Source: an uncultured Eubacteriales bacterium (GTDB lineage Bacteria > Bacillota > Clostridia > Christensenellales > Aristaeellaceae). Taken from it: a stretch of DNA of 28,405 bases. The notes under the pieces are model-generated. The model was given only the letters and a program-made list of their open reading frames with translations. It had not been told where the DNA came from and did no database searches. Positions within the stretch are counted from its first letter, which is position 1. Each line of letters starts with the position of its first letter. The stretch is from contig CADBNX010000165.1 in the NCBI GenBank assembly GCA_902796115.1, positions 1 to 28,405 on the forward strand, written 5' to 3'. Positions 7,822-14,832 of this stretch are shown here, one piece after another. Both the position numbers and the translations under genes were made by a program.

Positions 7822-9222
7822 ATGGCCAGGGAAGTTGACGAATCCCTATACAAAAAACCGGAGAAAGACGAGGAACCGGAAAAAATAAAAGAAAAACCGG
7901 GCACCGATGAGAGAACCCCGGACAGTCCGCTTCCCGATGCGGAACAGGAAACCGGAGAAGAAACGGAGGAAGCCGATGCGCCGGAAGCTTCCGTGCAAAG
8001 ACTGAAAACGTCTGAACAACCCGAATACTATCGGGATGAGGAAAGACGCGGCAGAACCACAAAGCTTCTGACATGGCTTCTTATTGCCGTTCTGTTTTTG
8101 ACGGTTGCTGTCATGACTGTATCGAATTTTGTGGATATCCCGCTGCTCAGACGTCCGAAGGCTGCTGTTTCACGAATCGTTGCGCCTGTTCAGCGGCTGT
8201 TTTCCTCCGTGACGGAATCTGTCGCTTCTTATTTCCGCGAATTGAAGATTCGCGGAAACATCGAATACGAATATGAGCAGCTTCTGCTTCAGATCGATGA
8301 GCTGGCATCACAGGCGGCGATGGCGGATGAGTATCGCCGCCAGGTGGAAGATTTATATGACCTGATGGATGAAATGAAGCGGAATGCCGATCTTGACCCG
8401 GTGAGCGCAAACGTCATTGCGCATGATACGACGAATTACTTTTCCGTGCTGACGGTGGATGCCGGAAGACGGCAGGGAATCGAGGAAAACATGGCTGTCG
8501 TGTATTCCGGAGGCCTTGTTGGATACACGTACGGGGTCGAAGCGAATTCCTGCAGGGTAATGTGCATCATTGACGGGGACGCGACTGTGGCGGCGATGAT
8601 CCAGTCCAGCCGGGACCAGGGTTCCGTAAAAGGAACACTGTCCGTGGACGGAACAGCCATGTGCAGGATGTATTATTTGCCTGAAACCAGCCTGCCGAGG
8701 CCGGGGGATATGGTTGTGACAAGCGGAGTGGGAGTTGAGTTCCCCAAAGGAATCCCTATCGGATACGTTCGTGAGAGCACCCGCGGCATGGATGAGAATA
8801 AGTCCTATATCGTTGTGGAACCGATCGTGGATTTTCAGCATCTGGAATACGTGGTGATTTACCGATACCGCCCCGCTTATACGGAAAAAGTGCAGCAGAG
8901 AGCGTCATTCTCCGAAGCGACCCTCGAACCGCTGATAACGGCGAGACCGCAGCCGACCTTTCAGATCGGGGATGATCTCTCCTTTGAATCCGCTTCCCCC
9001 GAACCGGGTGAAACGATACAGCCGACTGAGGAAGCGAGGGAAACTGAAAGCCCCGCTCCGACGGAAAACGCAAACACAACGGCCGTTCCGGAAAACCTTT
9101 CCTACCAGGCTCCCGACAGACCGGACGCTACGCCTACCCCGACTGCCGTACCCACTCCGTCTCCGACACCGACTCCGGCGCCGACGTTTGATCCCGGCAG
9201 CCTGACGGTGGAGGAGGAATAG
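7822..9222 (+). CDS. mreC: Rod shape-determining protein MreC with long terminal tails
   Basis: MreC is a bitopic membrane protein whose external beta domain binds and activates PBP2 in the Rod complex. A membrane helix lies at about residues 80-102, followed by a coiled coil (about 138-178) and the MreC beta-barrel domain (about 190-360), with the core motif GLVGYTYGVEANSCRVMCI. At 466 residues it is much longer than the usual 280-330. The excess is a highly charged, Glu/Lys/Pro-rich cytoplasmic tail of about 79 residues and a Pro/Thr/Glu-rich external tail of about 100 residues. Both look disordered. AGGAGG at 7802-7807 lies 14 bases before the ATG, a rather long spacing, with AAGG nearer. 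Confidence 0.9.
   Translation: MAREVDESLYKKPEKDEEPEKIKEKPGTDERTPDSPLPDAEQETGEETEEADAPEASVQRLKTSEQPEYYRDEERRGRTTKLLTWLLIAVLFLTVAVMTVSNFVDIPLLRRPKAAVSRIVAPVQRLFSSVTESVASYFRELKIRGNIEYEYEQLLLQIDELASQAAMADEYRRQVEDLYDLMDEMKRNADLDPVSANVIAHDTTNYFSVLTVDAGRRQGIEENMAVVYSGGLVGYTYGVEANSCRVMCIIDGDATVAAMIQSSRDQGSVKGTLSVDGTAMCRMYYLPETSLPRPGDMVVTSGVGVEFPKGIPIGYVRESTRGMDENKSYIVVEPIVDFQHLEYVVIYRYRPAYTEKVQQRASFSEATLEPLITARPQPTFQIGDDLSFESASPEPGETIQPTEEARETESPAPTENANTTAVPENLSYQAPDRPDATPTPTAVPTPSPTPTPAPTFDPGSLTVEEE
9127..9186 (+). repeat. Pro/Thr-rich repeats encoding the end of MreC
   Basis: Successive codons for Thr/Ser-Pro pairs encode the run TPTPTAVPTPSPTPTPAPTF near the C-terminus of MreC. The DNA repeats CC(G/C)AC and ACTCC(G) units and could be prone to slippage. 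A similar tail ends the L,D-transpeptidase at 17449-19101. Confidence 0.7.
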
Positions 9223-9237
9223 CAGGAGACGATCGTT

Positions 9238-9822
9238 TTGAAAAAGATTTCTTCGATTCGAAAATTGCTTGTTGTGATCCCGGGAGCACTGCTTGTGTTC
9301 CTGATCCAAACCTGCGCAATGGATTATTTCCGCTTCTCAGGCGTCTGCGGAAATCTGATGATTGCCTATCTTGCGGTTGTGATTGTTTCCTGCGGGAAAA
9401 AAGGCGCTTTCTGTGCTTCCTGTATGATCGGTATCCTGATGGAAACGACACTCTCCCAGGTCCAGGCGCTGTATATCATCTGCTATCCCGTGCTGACCAT
9501 GCTGTGGGCACAGGCAACGGCGGACAAAACGGAAAGACAGCGGGAAAAATGGGCAGTGCTGCATCCAAACAGGGTGAGGGAAGAGCTGCCGCCCTTTCTC
9601 CGGATCCTGTTTGCGGCCGCAGGAATCAGTGGGACCATGGAAGTGATCCTGCTTGGTTATGTGTACCTCAACGGCGTTCCGATCACATGGGTGCACATAG
9701 GACGATCTGCTGTTCAGATCGGATATACCATACTGCTGAGCATGGCTGCAGCTTTCCCGATCAGGGCTGCGCTGGGGATGTACCGCAGGTCCGTGCGGAG
9801 AGTTGCGGGTGAAATGAGATGA
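9238..9822 (+). CDS. mreD: Rod shape-determining protein MreD
   Basis: MreD is the integral membrane partner of MreC in the Rod complex. The 194-residue sequence is hydrophobic, with about five predicted helices (near 10-28, 36-60, 65-92, 120-145 and 150-178) and a basic C-terminus (MYRRSVRRVAGEMR). Sequence conservation in MreD is low, so the call rests on topology, size and position between mreC and the PBP2 gene. The start is a TTG at 9238, with AGGAG about 9 bases upstream. The stop overlaps the PBP2 start codon in an ATGA arrangement, indicating coupled translation. Confidence 0.85.
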   Translation: MKKISSIRKLLVVIPGALLVFLIQTCAMDYFRFSGVCGNLMIAYLAVVIVSCGKKGAFCASCMIGILMETTLSQVQALYIICYPVLTMLWAQATADKTERQREKWAVLHPNRVREELPPFLRILFAAAGISGTMEVILLGYVYLNGVPITWVHIGRSAVQIGYTILLSMAAAFPIRAALGMYRRSVRRVAGEMR

Positions 9823-12401
9823 GAAACGAGAGAAAAACAAATGCCGGAAAACGCAAGGACAACATGGCATTCTGGGTATTCGCCGCGATCGTGATCCTGA
9901 CTTTCGGGTATATGATATACGGCGCATACCGGCTTCAGATCGTCAACGGGGAATCATACGCGGAAAGCGCCGACGCATCCGGCACAAAAAGCATACCCAT
10001 CAAAGGCATGCGGGGAATGATCGTTGATGTGAACTCCGTGATACTCGCCAAATCCGAAGTCTCATACGAACTGACTTTCCAGCGGACCAGCGAAGAGAAT
10101 TCTTCCGCGGATTACGGCGAATTCACGCAGTCTATTCTTTCCGTGCTCCGAATCCTGGAGGATTACGGCTGCGAACTGAGCGTCACCCAGCCTCTGTTCC
10201 ATAATCCGGAATCGGGATTGTGGGAACTGAACTTCGGAACAGGAGTGTCGGAAAGCGTACTGAAAACCAGGGAAAACCAGTGGCGCAGCAACCATTATCT
10301 GACATCTTCCGCGTATGAGAACCCGGAAAACTGCTATGTAAGGCTTTGCCAGCGATACCGGCTGGCCGATTCCGCCAACGGCAGCGTCAAGGCAATCGCG
10401 ACCGTGGACGAGGAAACCAGCCTGAAGGTGCTTGCCGTATACAATGAAATGCAGATGAATCTGTTCAACTCGGTCCCGGTAACGATCGCAAAGGATATTC
10501 CCTATGACGCGGTGACGCGCATCGAAAGCAACAGCCTGTCCATGCGCGGTATGGGGATCCGTGTCGGAGAAAAACGGATTTATCCGCAGGGATCGCTTGC
10601 ATCCAATATCATCGGCTATACCGGCGCGATTCAGAACGCGCAGCGGTATTATAACGAGCTTCAGCCGCAGGGATATGCGATGAATGATCACATCGGGCTG
10701 GACGGGATCGAAAGCTCCATGGAATCCTGGCTGACGGCATGTATCACCGATCGGCAGGGAAGCCGGCTGGTTGAAAAGGATTCAAACGGAAAAATTACCC
10801 GTGAACTTGACTATACGGAACCGGAAGACGGCAATACCGTGAAGCTGACGCTGGATGTGAACATGCAGCGGGTTGCGGAAAAAGCCATCGCGAATAATGT
10901 GAACGCGGTGCGCGATCTTCAGGAAACGACCATGAACAAGGGCAACTGGCTGGAGACGAACCGTCTGAAGATCGAGAGCAGGGACTGGGTCGAGTATCCC
11001 ATCAAGCTGGCTTCGACCGGCGTACTGCTTGTGATGGATGTTGAAACCGGCAGCCTGCTTGCGGATGCGCAGTATCCGACCTATGATCTGAACGCGATGA
11101 TCACCGGAGGGAAAGCGGCTCAGGAAGTAGTGACGGACGAGAGAAACCTGCTGATGAATTATTCGGTGCAGACCCGTGCCGAGCCCGGATCCATTTTCAA
11201 GATGGTTACCGGTCTCGCAGCGCTGACAAACAGCGCCGTGACCGGGTTTACGGTAGAGAGCAGGATCAGCGACGAAGGAAAATTCATGGGCTATACAAAG
11301 AACGAGAACGAAGCGCCGACATGCTGGACCAATTATCCGAATCAGCACCGGGATCAAACCATCGTGGAGGGACTTTCACATTCCTGCAACTTTTTCTTCT
11401 ATACCTTGGCAAGCTATCTGTACGGGACAAACGGATCGGAACTGAACTCTCAGCAGCTTTTATATAAATATGCGGCAAAAATGGGGCTGACGAGCAAAAC
11501 CGGAATACAGCTGCCGGGTGAATTGCGGTCCATTGTGGGAAACCAGCAGAATCTGTACGACACGACCGTCGCGATGCGCGAGCAGGTGACAGATACGCCG
11601 ATCATCGTTGCCAACGCGATCAAACGCCACCTGATCAACTACGGGGCAAGCTATGGCATTGCATATGACGAGGCGCGCCTTGACCGTACGATCAAGCAGC
11701 TGATGGATATGGCCATCAATACGCCTTCCGATGACTGGGTCGTCAATGCGAGACCGATCCTGATGAGCGAACTGAACATGACCAGGACCATGGTCATGCA
11801 GGCAGCGCTGATGAGTGACCTGTGGATATATCTGAATACGATCAAATGGGGCGGCAGCCAGGAGATTCAGGTGGCGATCGGACAGTCCATTACGCTGCTG
11901 ACACCGGTTGCTGTCGTGCGGTACCTGGGTGCTCTTGCCTATGGTGACGTATGGAATGTGAACATCATCGACAGCATTATCTCTCCGGAAGGAGAAGTAA
12001 TGTCCGCGTACGCACCGAGCAAATTCAATCATCTGACAGATGCTGAGCCGTATTTGTATTACATCCAGAAAGGGATGGAAGGCGTTGTCGATGACGGAGG
12101 CACCGCGCAGAGCTACTTCAGAACATGGAAATATACCGCGAGCGAGTGGATCATGGGAAAAACCGGAACCAGTCAGGTAACAATCGGAGGAATCAAGCTG
12201 GATCTTGAGAATAACGCCTGGTTTATCTGTCTGGCACCGCAGGAACATCCGAAGATCGCCGTAGTTTCCTTTATACCGAACGGATACGCCGGGTCGCACG
12301 CGACGCAGGCCGTGCGCGATTTTGTGGGATGGTATCTGGACGAACTGAACAAAACGGACGCGACCCTGAGACTGCCCGGGGGAAATCAGCTTACACCGTA
12401 A
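9819..12401 (+). CDS. mrdA: Penicillin-binding protein 2 (class B, elongation transpeptidase)
   Basis: This is the D,D-transpeptidase that cross-links peptidoglycan made by RodA during side-wall growth. A single membrane anchor lies at about residues 16-38, followed by the pedestal/dimerisation region and the transpeptidase domain. The three catalytic motifs are present: SxxK at Ser458-Ile-Phe-Lys461 (PGSIFK), SxN at Ser522-Cys-Asn524 and KTG at Lys781-Thr-Gly783. At 860 residues it is larger than typical PBP2 proteins (about 580-720). Much of the excess lies between SxN and KTG, which are about 259 residues apart. The gene is coupled to mreD by an ATGA overlap and followed by minD after 21 bases. 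Confidence 0.93.
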   Translation: MRNERKTNAGKRKDNMAFWVFAAIVILTFGYMIYGAYRLQIVNGESYAESADASGTKSIPIKGMRGMIVDVNSVILAKSEVSYELTFQRTSEENSSADYGEFTQSILSVLRILEDYGCELSVTQPLFHNPESGLWELNFGTGVSESVLKTRENQWRSNHYLTSSAYENPENCYVRLCQRYRLADSANGSVKAIATVDEETSLKVLAVYNEMQMNLFNSVPVTIAKDIPYDAVTRIESNSLSMRGMGIRVGEKRIYPQGSLASNIIGYTGAIQNAQRYYNELQPQGYAMNDHIGLDGIESSMESWLTACITDRQGSRLVEKDSNGKITRELDYTEPEDGNTVKLTLDVNMQRVAEKAIANNVNAVRDLQETTMNKGNWLETNRLKIESRDWVEYPIKLASTGVLLVMDVETGSLLADAQYPTYDLNAMITGGKAAQEVVTDERNLLMNYSVQTRAEPGSIFKMVTGLAALTNSAVTGFTVESRISDEGKFMGYTKNENEAPTCWTNYPNQHRDQTIVEGLSHSCNFFFYTLASYLYGTNGSELNSQQLLYKYAAKMGLTSKTGIQLPGELRSIVGNQQNLYDTTVAMREQVTDTPIIVANAIKRHLINYGASYGIAYDEARLDRTIKQLMDMAINTPSDDWVVNARPILMSELNMTRTMVMQAALMSDLWIYLNTIKWGGSQEIQVAIGQSITLLTPVAVVRYLGALAYGDVWNVNIIDSIISPEGEVMSAYAPSKFNHLTDAEPYLYYIQKGMEGVVDDGGTAQSYFRTWKYTASEWIMGKTGTSQVTIGGIKLDLENNAWFICLAPQEHPKIAVVSFIPNGYAGSHATQAVRDFVGWYLDELNKTDATLRLPGGNQLTP

Positions 12402-12422
12402 GCGGAAAAAGAAGGAACAGGA

Positions 12423-13205
12423 ATGGGACAGAGTGTTTTGATCGCCTCAGGCAAGGGAGGAGTCGGGAAAAGTACCATCGCCGTGCTGCTCTGCCGTGCG
12501 CTGGCTCGGGACGGCAGCAGCTGTATCCTGGTGGATGGCGATATCGGTCTTCGGTGCGCGGATTTGCTGCTCGGCATGCAGGACAGGGTGATTTACGATC
12601 TGTTTGATGTGACGGAAGGCAACTGTCCGCTGGATGACGCGCTGTATCCTGTCGAGGGGTATGATGAAAAATTCTTTCTGCTTTCCTCTTCACAGACAGC
12701 AAAAGCTTCGGAAATCCGCGCCAAGGATATCAGAAACATCACGGAACAGCTGAAAAAAAAGGCGGATTACGTATTCCTTGACGCTCCGGCCGGGATCGGA
12801 AGAAACATCCGGATCCTGCTGGAAGCTGCGGATCGCGCAATTCTGGTTTCCCAGCTTGATCCGGTCTGTATGCGGGATACTGAGAGGACGGTTCAGTTTC
12901 TTACGGAACACGGCGTAAACGATATCGCGCTGATCATGAACCGTGTGCGGAAAGCGGCGGTTCTTTCCAGGCGGACTGTAACGCCTTCACGCGCGGCGGA
13001 GGCAATGGATTTACCGCTCATCGGAATCGTGCCGGAAACGGAAACACTGGCCAGTCTAAACACAGAAAACAACGGTTTTCTGCGGGAAAATGACGCAAAA
13101 CTGAAGCGGGCGATCGGGAATATCGCACTCAGGCTTTCGGGAGCATCTGTTCCGCTGCCTGTGATGGAAGGAAGCCCCGTATACCGTTTTTTTCATCGGT
13201 TGTAA
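12423..13205 (+). CDS. minD: Septum site-determining ATPase MinD
   Basis: MinD is a ParA-like ATPase that dimerises on the membrane with ATP and recruits the division inhibitor MinC. The deviant Walker A SGKGGVGKST (9-18, signature Lys11 and catalytic Lys16) is intact. ILVDGDIGLRCADLLLG and the family stretch YDLFDVTEGNC identify MinD rather than a chromosome-partition ParA. FLDAPAGIG is the Walker B region. The C-terminus, SPVYRFFHRL, is a short basic-aromatic segment suited to be the amphipathic membrane-targeting helix. At 260 residues it has normal length. AAGGAACAGGA precedes the ATG. No minC or minE is in the operon, which is unusual for this position. Confidence 0.87.
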   Translation: MGQSVLIASGKGGVGKSTIAVLLCRALARDGSSCILVDGDIGLRCADLLLGMQDRVIYDLFDVTEGNCPLDDALYPVEGYDEKFFLLSSSQTAKASEIRAKDIRNITEQLKKKADYVFLDAPAGIGRNIRILLEAADRAILVSQLDPVCMRDTERTVQFLTEHGVNDIALIMNRVRKAAVLSRRTVTPSRAAEAMDLPLIGIVPETETLASLNTENNGFLRENDAKLKRAIGNIALRLSGASVPLPVMEGSPVYRFFHRL

Positions 13206-13223
13206 GGAGGAAGATACGGCCGG

Positions 13224-14459
13224 ATGATGCAGGAAGCAAGAAAAAGAAGCTACGGACATTTTGAATGGCAGCTGCTGGTAGCCGTTTATCTGCTGTCTTT
13301 GTTCGGGATTTACTGTATCGCGAGCGCGACATACGATCCCGATAAGGGCACGGATCTTTCATTGCTGAATTATGTGCTCAATTCACGATCCTCCATGTGG
13401 CAGAGCATATTCGTGCTGGTATCGCCGGTGGTGCTGACCGTCGTGACCACGATCCCGCTCGATCTGTACCGGAACCGATTGGGCAGACTGATTTATCTTG
13501 GCGTTACAGCGCTGCTTGTCATCACATTGATTACCGCTACCCTGGTGAACGGGATCCGCGCCTGGCTGAATACCGGTTTCGGACGGTCCATTCAGCCTGC
13601 CGAATTCTCCAAAATAGCCATTATCCTTGCGCTGGCGAAACAATTGTCCAAATCGGATAAACCGCTGAGCACGATCCGTGATTTCGTCAGGGCCGGAATC
13701 CTGGTTGCGCTTCCTTCCCTGATCATTCTGGCACAAAGCGAAACCGGTTCCGTTATCGTGATCGCGTTCGTGGTAATCGCCATGATCTACTTCTCGGGCG
13801 CGGATATCCGGCTCGTAGTAGGCCTTATCCTGGTCGCGGCGCTTGGCATCGGTCTTCTCATCGCTTATGCGCTGCTGACGGAATCGACCGACAGAAGAAT
13901 CCTGAGACTGCTCGCGTTCACGGATCCGACGAAGTACGCGCAGAGCGGAGGCTATCAGCTGCTGAATTCACAAAAGGCGATCGGATCCGGGCAGCTTTCG
14001 GGACTTGGGGTATTTCGGCTGGGTACGGTGACGCAGCTTGGCGGAGTGCCTGAAAACTCGACGGACTTTATTCTTTCCACGATCGGTGAAGCATTCGGTT
14101 TTATCGGCATTGTTTCCATTATCGCATGTTATCTGTTCATCGTTCTGCGCATGCTGATGCTGGCCCGGTATACACAGGACCGATACGGCCGTCTGATCAT
14201 CATCGGGGTAATGTCCATGCTGTTTTTCCATGTGTTTGAAAATATATCCATGTGTCTGGGACTGATGCCGATCACGGGCATTCCGCTCCCGTTTCTGAGT
14301 TACGGAGGATCCAATTATATCACCAACATGATCGGGATCGGCCTTGTGCTGAATGTGACCAAAAGCCGCACGGGCAGTTCTGCGATCTATGAAGAAGAAT
14401 CCTACCGCGTTTCGGAGAGCGCGTTCAGCCGTCTGCGCAGCAAATTAAACCGGCAGTGA
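13224..14459 (+). CDS. rodA: Peptidoglycan glycosyltransferase RodA (SEDS family)
   Basis: RodA polymerises lipid II into glycan strands in the Rod complex, paired with PBP2. The 411 residues form about ten membrane helices. The family segment QLGGVPENSTDFILSTIGEAFGFIG contains the catalytic aspartate (Asp281, close in number to Asp280 of Bacillus subtilis RodA). The end of the domain has the conserved PITGIPLPFLSYGGSN. The usual Glu-Glu pair after the catalytic motif reads Glu-Ala here. AAGGAGG at 13204-13210 is the ribosome binding site, with a longish spacing; a second ATG at 13227 is possible. RodA rather than FtsW is favoured by the operon with mreBCD and PBP2. Confidence 0.9.
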   Translation: MMQEARKRSYGHFEWQLLVAVYLLSLFGIYCIASATYDPDKGTDLSLLNYVLNSRSSMWQSIFVLVSPVVLTVVTTIPLDLYRNRLGRLIYLGVTALLVITLITATLVNGIRAWLNTGFGRSIQPAEFSKIAIILALAKQLSKSDKPLSTIRDFVRAGILVALPSLIILAQSETGSVIVIAFVVIAMIYFSGADIRLVVGLILVAALGIGLLIAYALLTESTDRRILRLLAFTDPTKYAQSGGYQLLNSQKAIGSGQLSGLGVFRLGTVTQLGGVPENSTDFILSTIGEAFGFIGIVSIIACYLFIVLRMLMLARYTQDRYGRLIIIGVMSMLFFHVFENISMCLGLMPITGIPLPFLSYGGSNYITNMIGIGLVLNVTKSRTGSSAIYEEESYRVSESAFSRLRSKLNRQ

Positions 14460-14511
14460 CCGCATGCAACATTTTTGACGGTTTTTTCGTCTAATAAACG
14501 GGGTGATTCGG

Positions 14512-14832
14512 ATGAACCGTTTTTTTCTGATGAAGGACGAAGGAAAACACAGCCGGCTGATGAAAATCGACGAAGCGAAAAGAAAAGTGTTCATGGATGG
14601 GGAGGAGTGTCCGCTGACCGCGCAGGAGTATGTATTGCTGCACGAGCTGGCAAGACACGTGGACGAGCCGGTTTCGCGTGAAGTGATCCTGAAAAACGCA
14701 TGGGGGTTTCAGAACATGGGCGTAACGAGAACAGTGGATGTGCATGTGCAGCGGCTGCGGAGCAAGCTGGGGAAAAACACCATTGAGACCGTATACCGCT
14801 GCGGATACCGGCTTTGTGCAGAGGCTGTATGA
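14512..14832 (+). CDS. OmpR/PhoB-type winged-helix DNA-binding protein without receiver domain
   Basis: The 106-residue protein consists almost wholly of the DNA-binding domain of OmpR-family response regulators. Residues 24-104 include the typical LTAQEYVLLHELARH segment, a recognition helix around TRTVDVHVQRLRSKLG and the C-terminal wing hairpin YRCGYRL. There is no phospho-acceptor receiver domain, so it cannot be a normal two-component regulator. The ATG at 14512 is chosen over an in-frame GTG at 14503 because GGGGTGAT lies at good distance before it. Its stop overlaps the start of the next gene (ATGA), so it is co-translated with the transpeptidase-CapA fusion and may regulate this envelope cluster. 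Targets are unknown. Confidence 0.85.
   Translation: MNRFFLMKDEGKHSRLMKIDEAKRKVFMDGEECPLTAQEYVLLHELARHVDEPVSREVILKNAWGFQNMGVTRTVDVHVQRLRSKLGKNTIETVYRCGYRLCAEAV

Noticed and set aside
14475..14497. TTGACG followed by TAATAA after rodA as a promoter, and GACG/CGTC as a terminator stem
   Set aside because: The spacer is only 11 bases, and the stem is four pairs; neither is supportable, so the wHTH gene is treated as part of the upstream operon.
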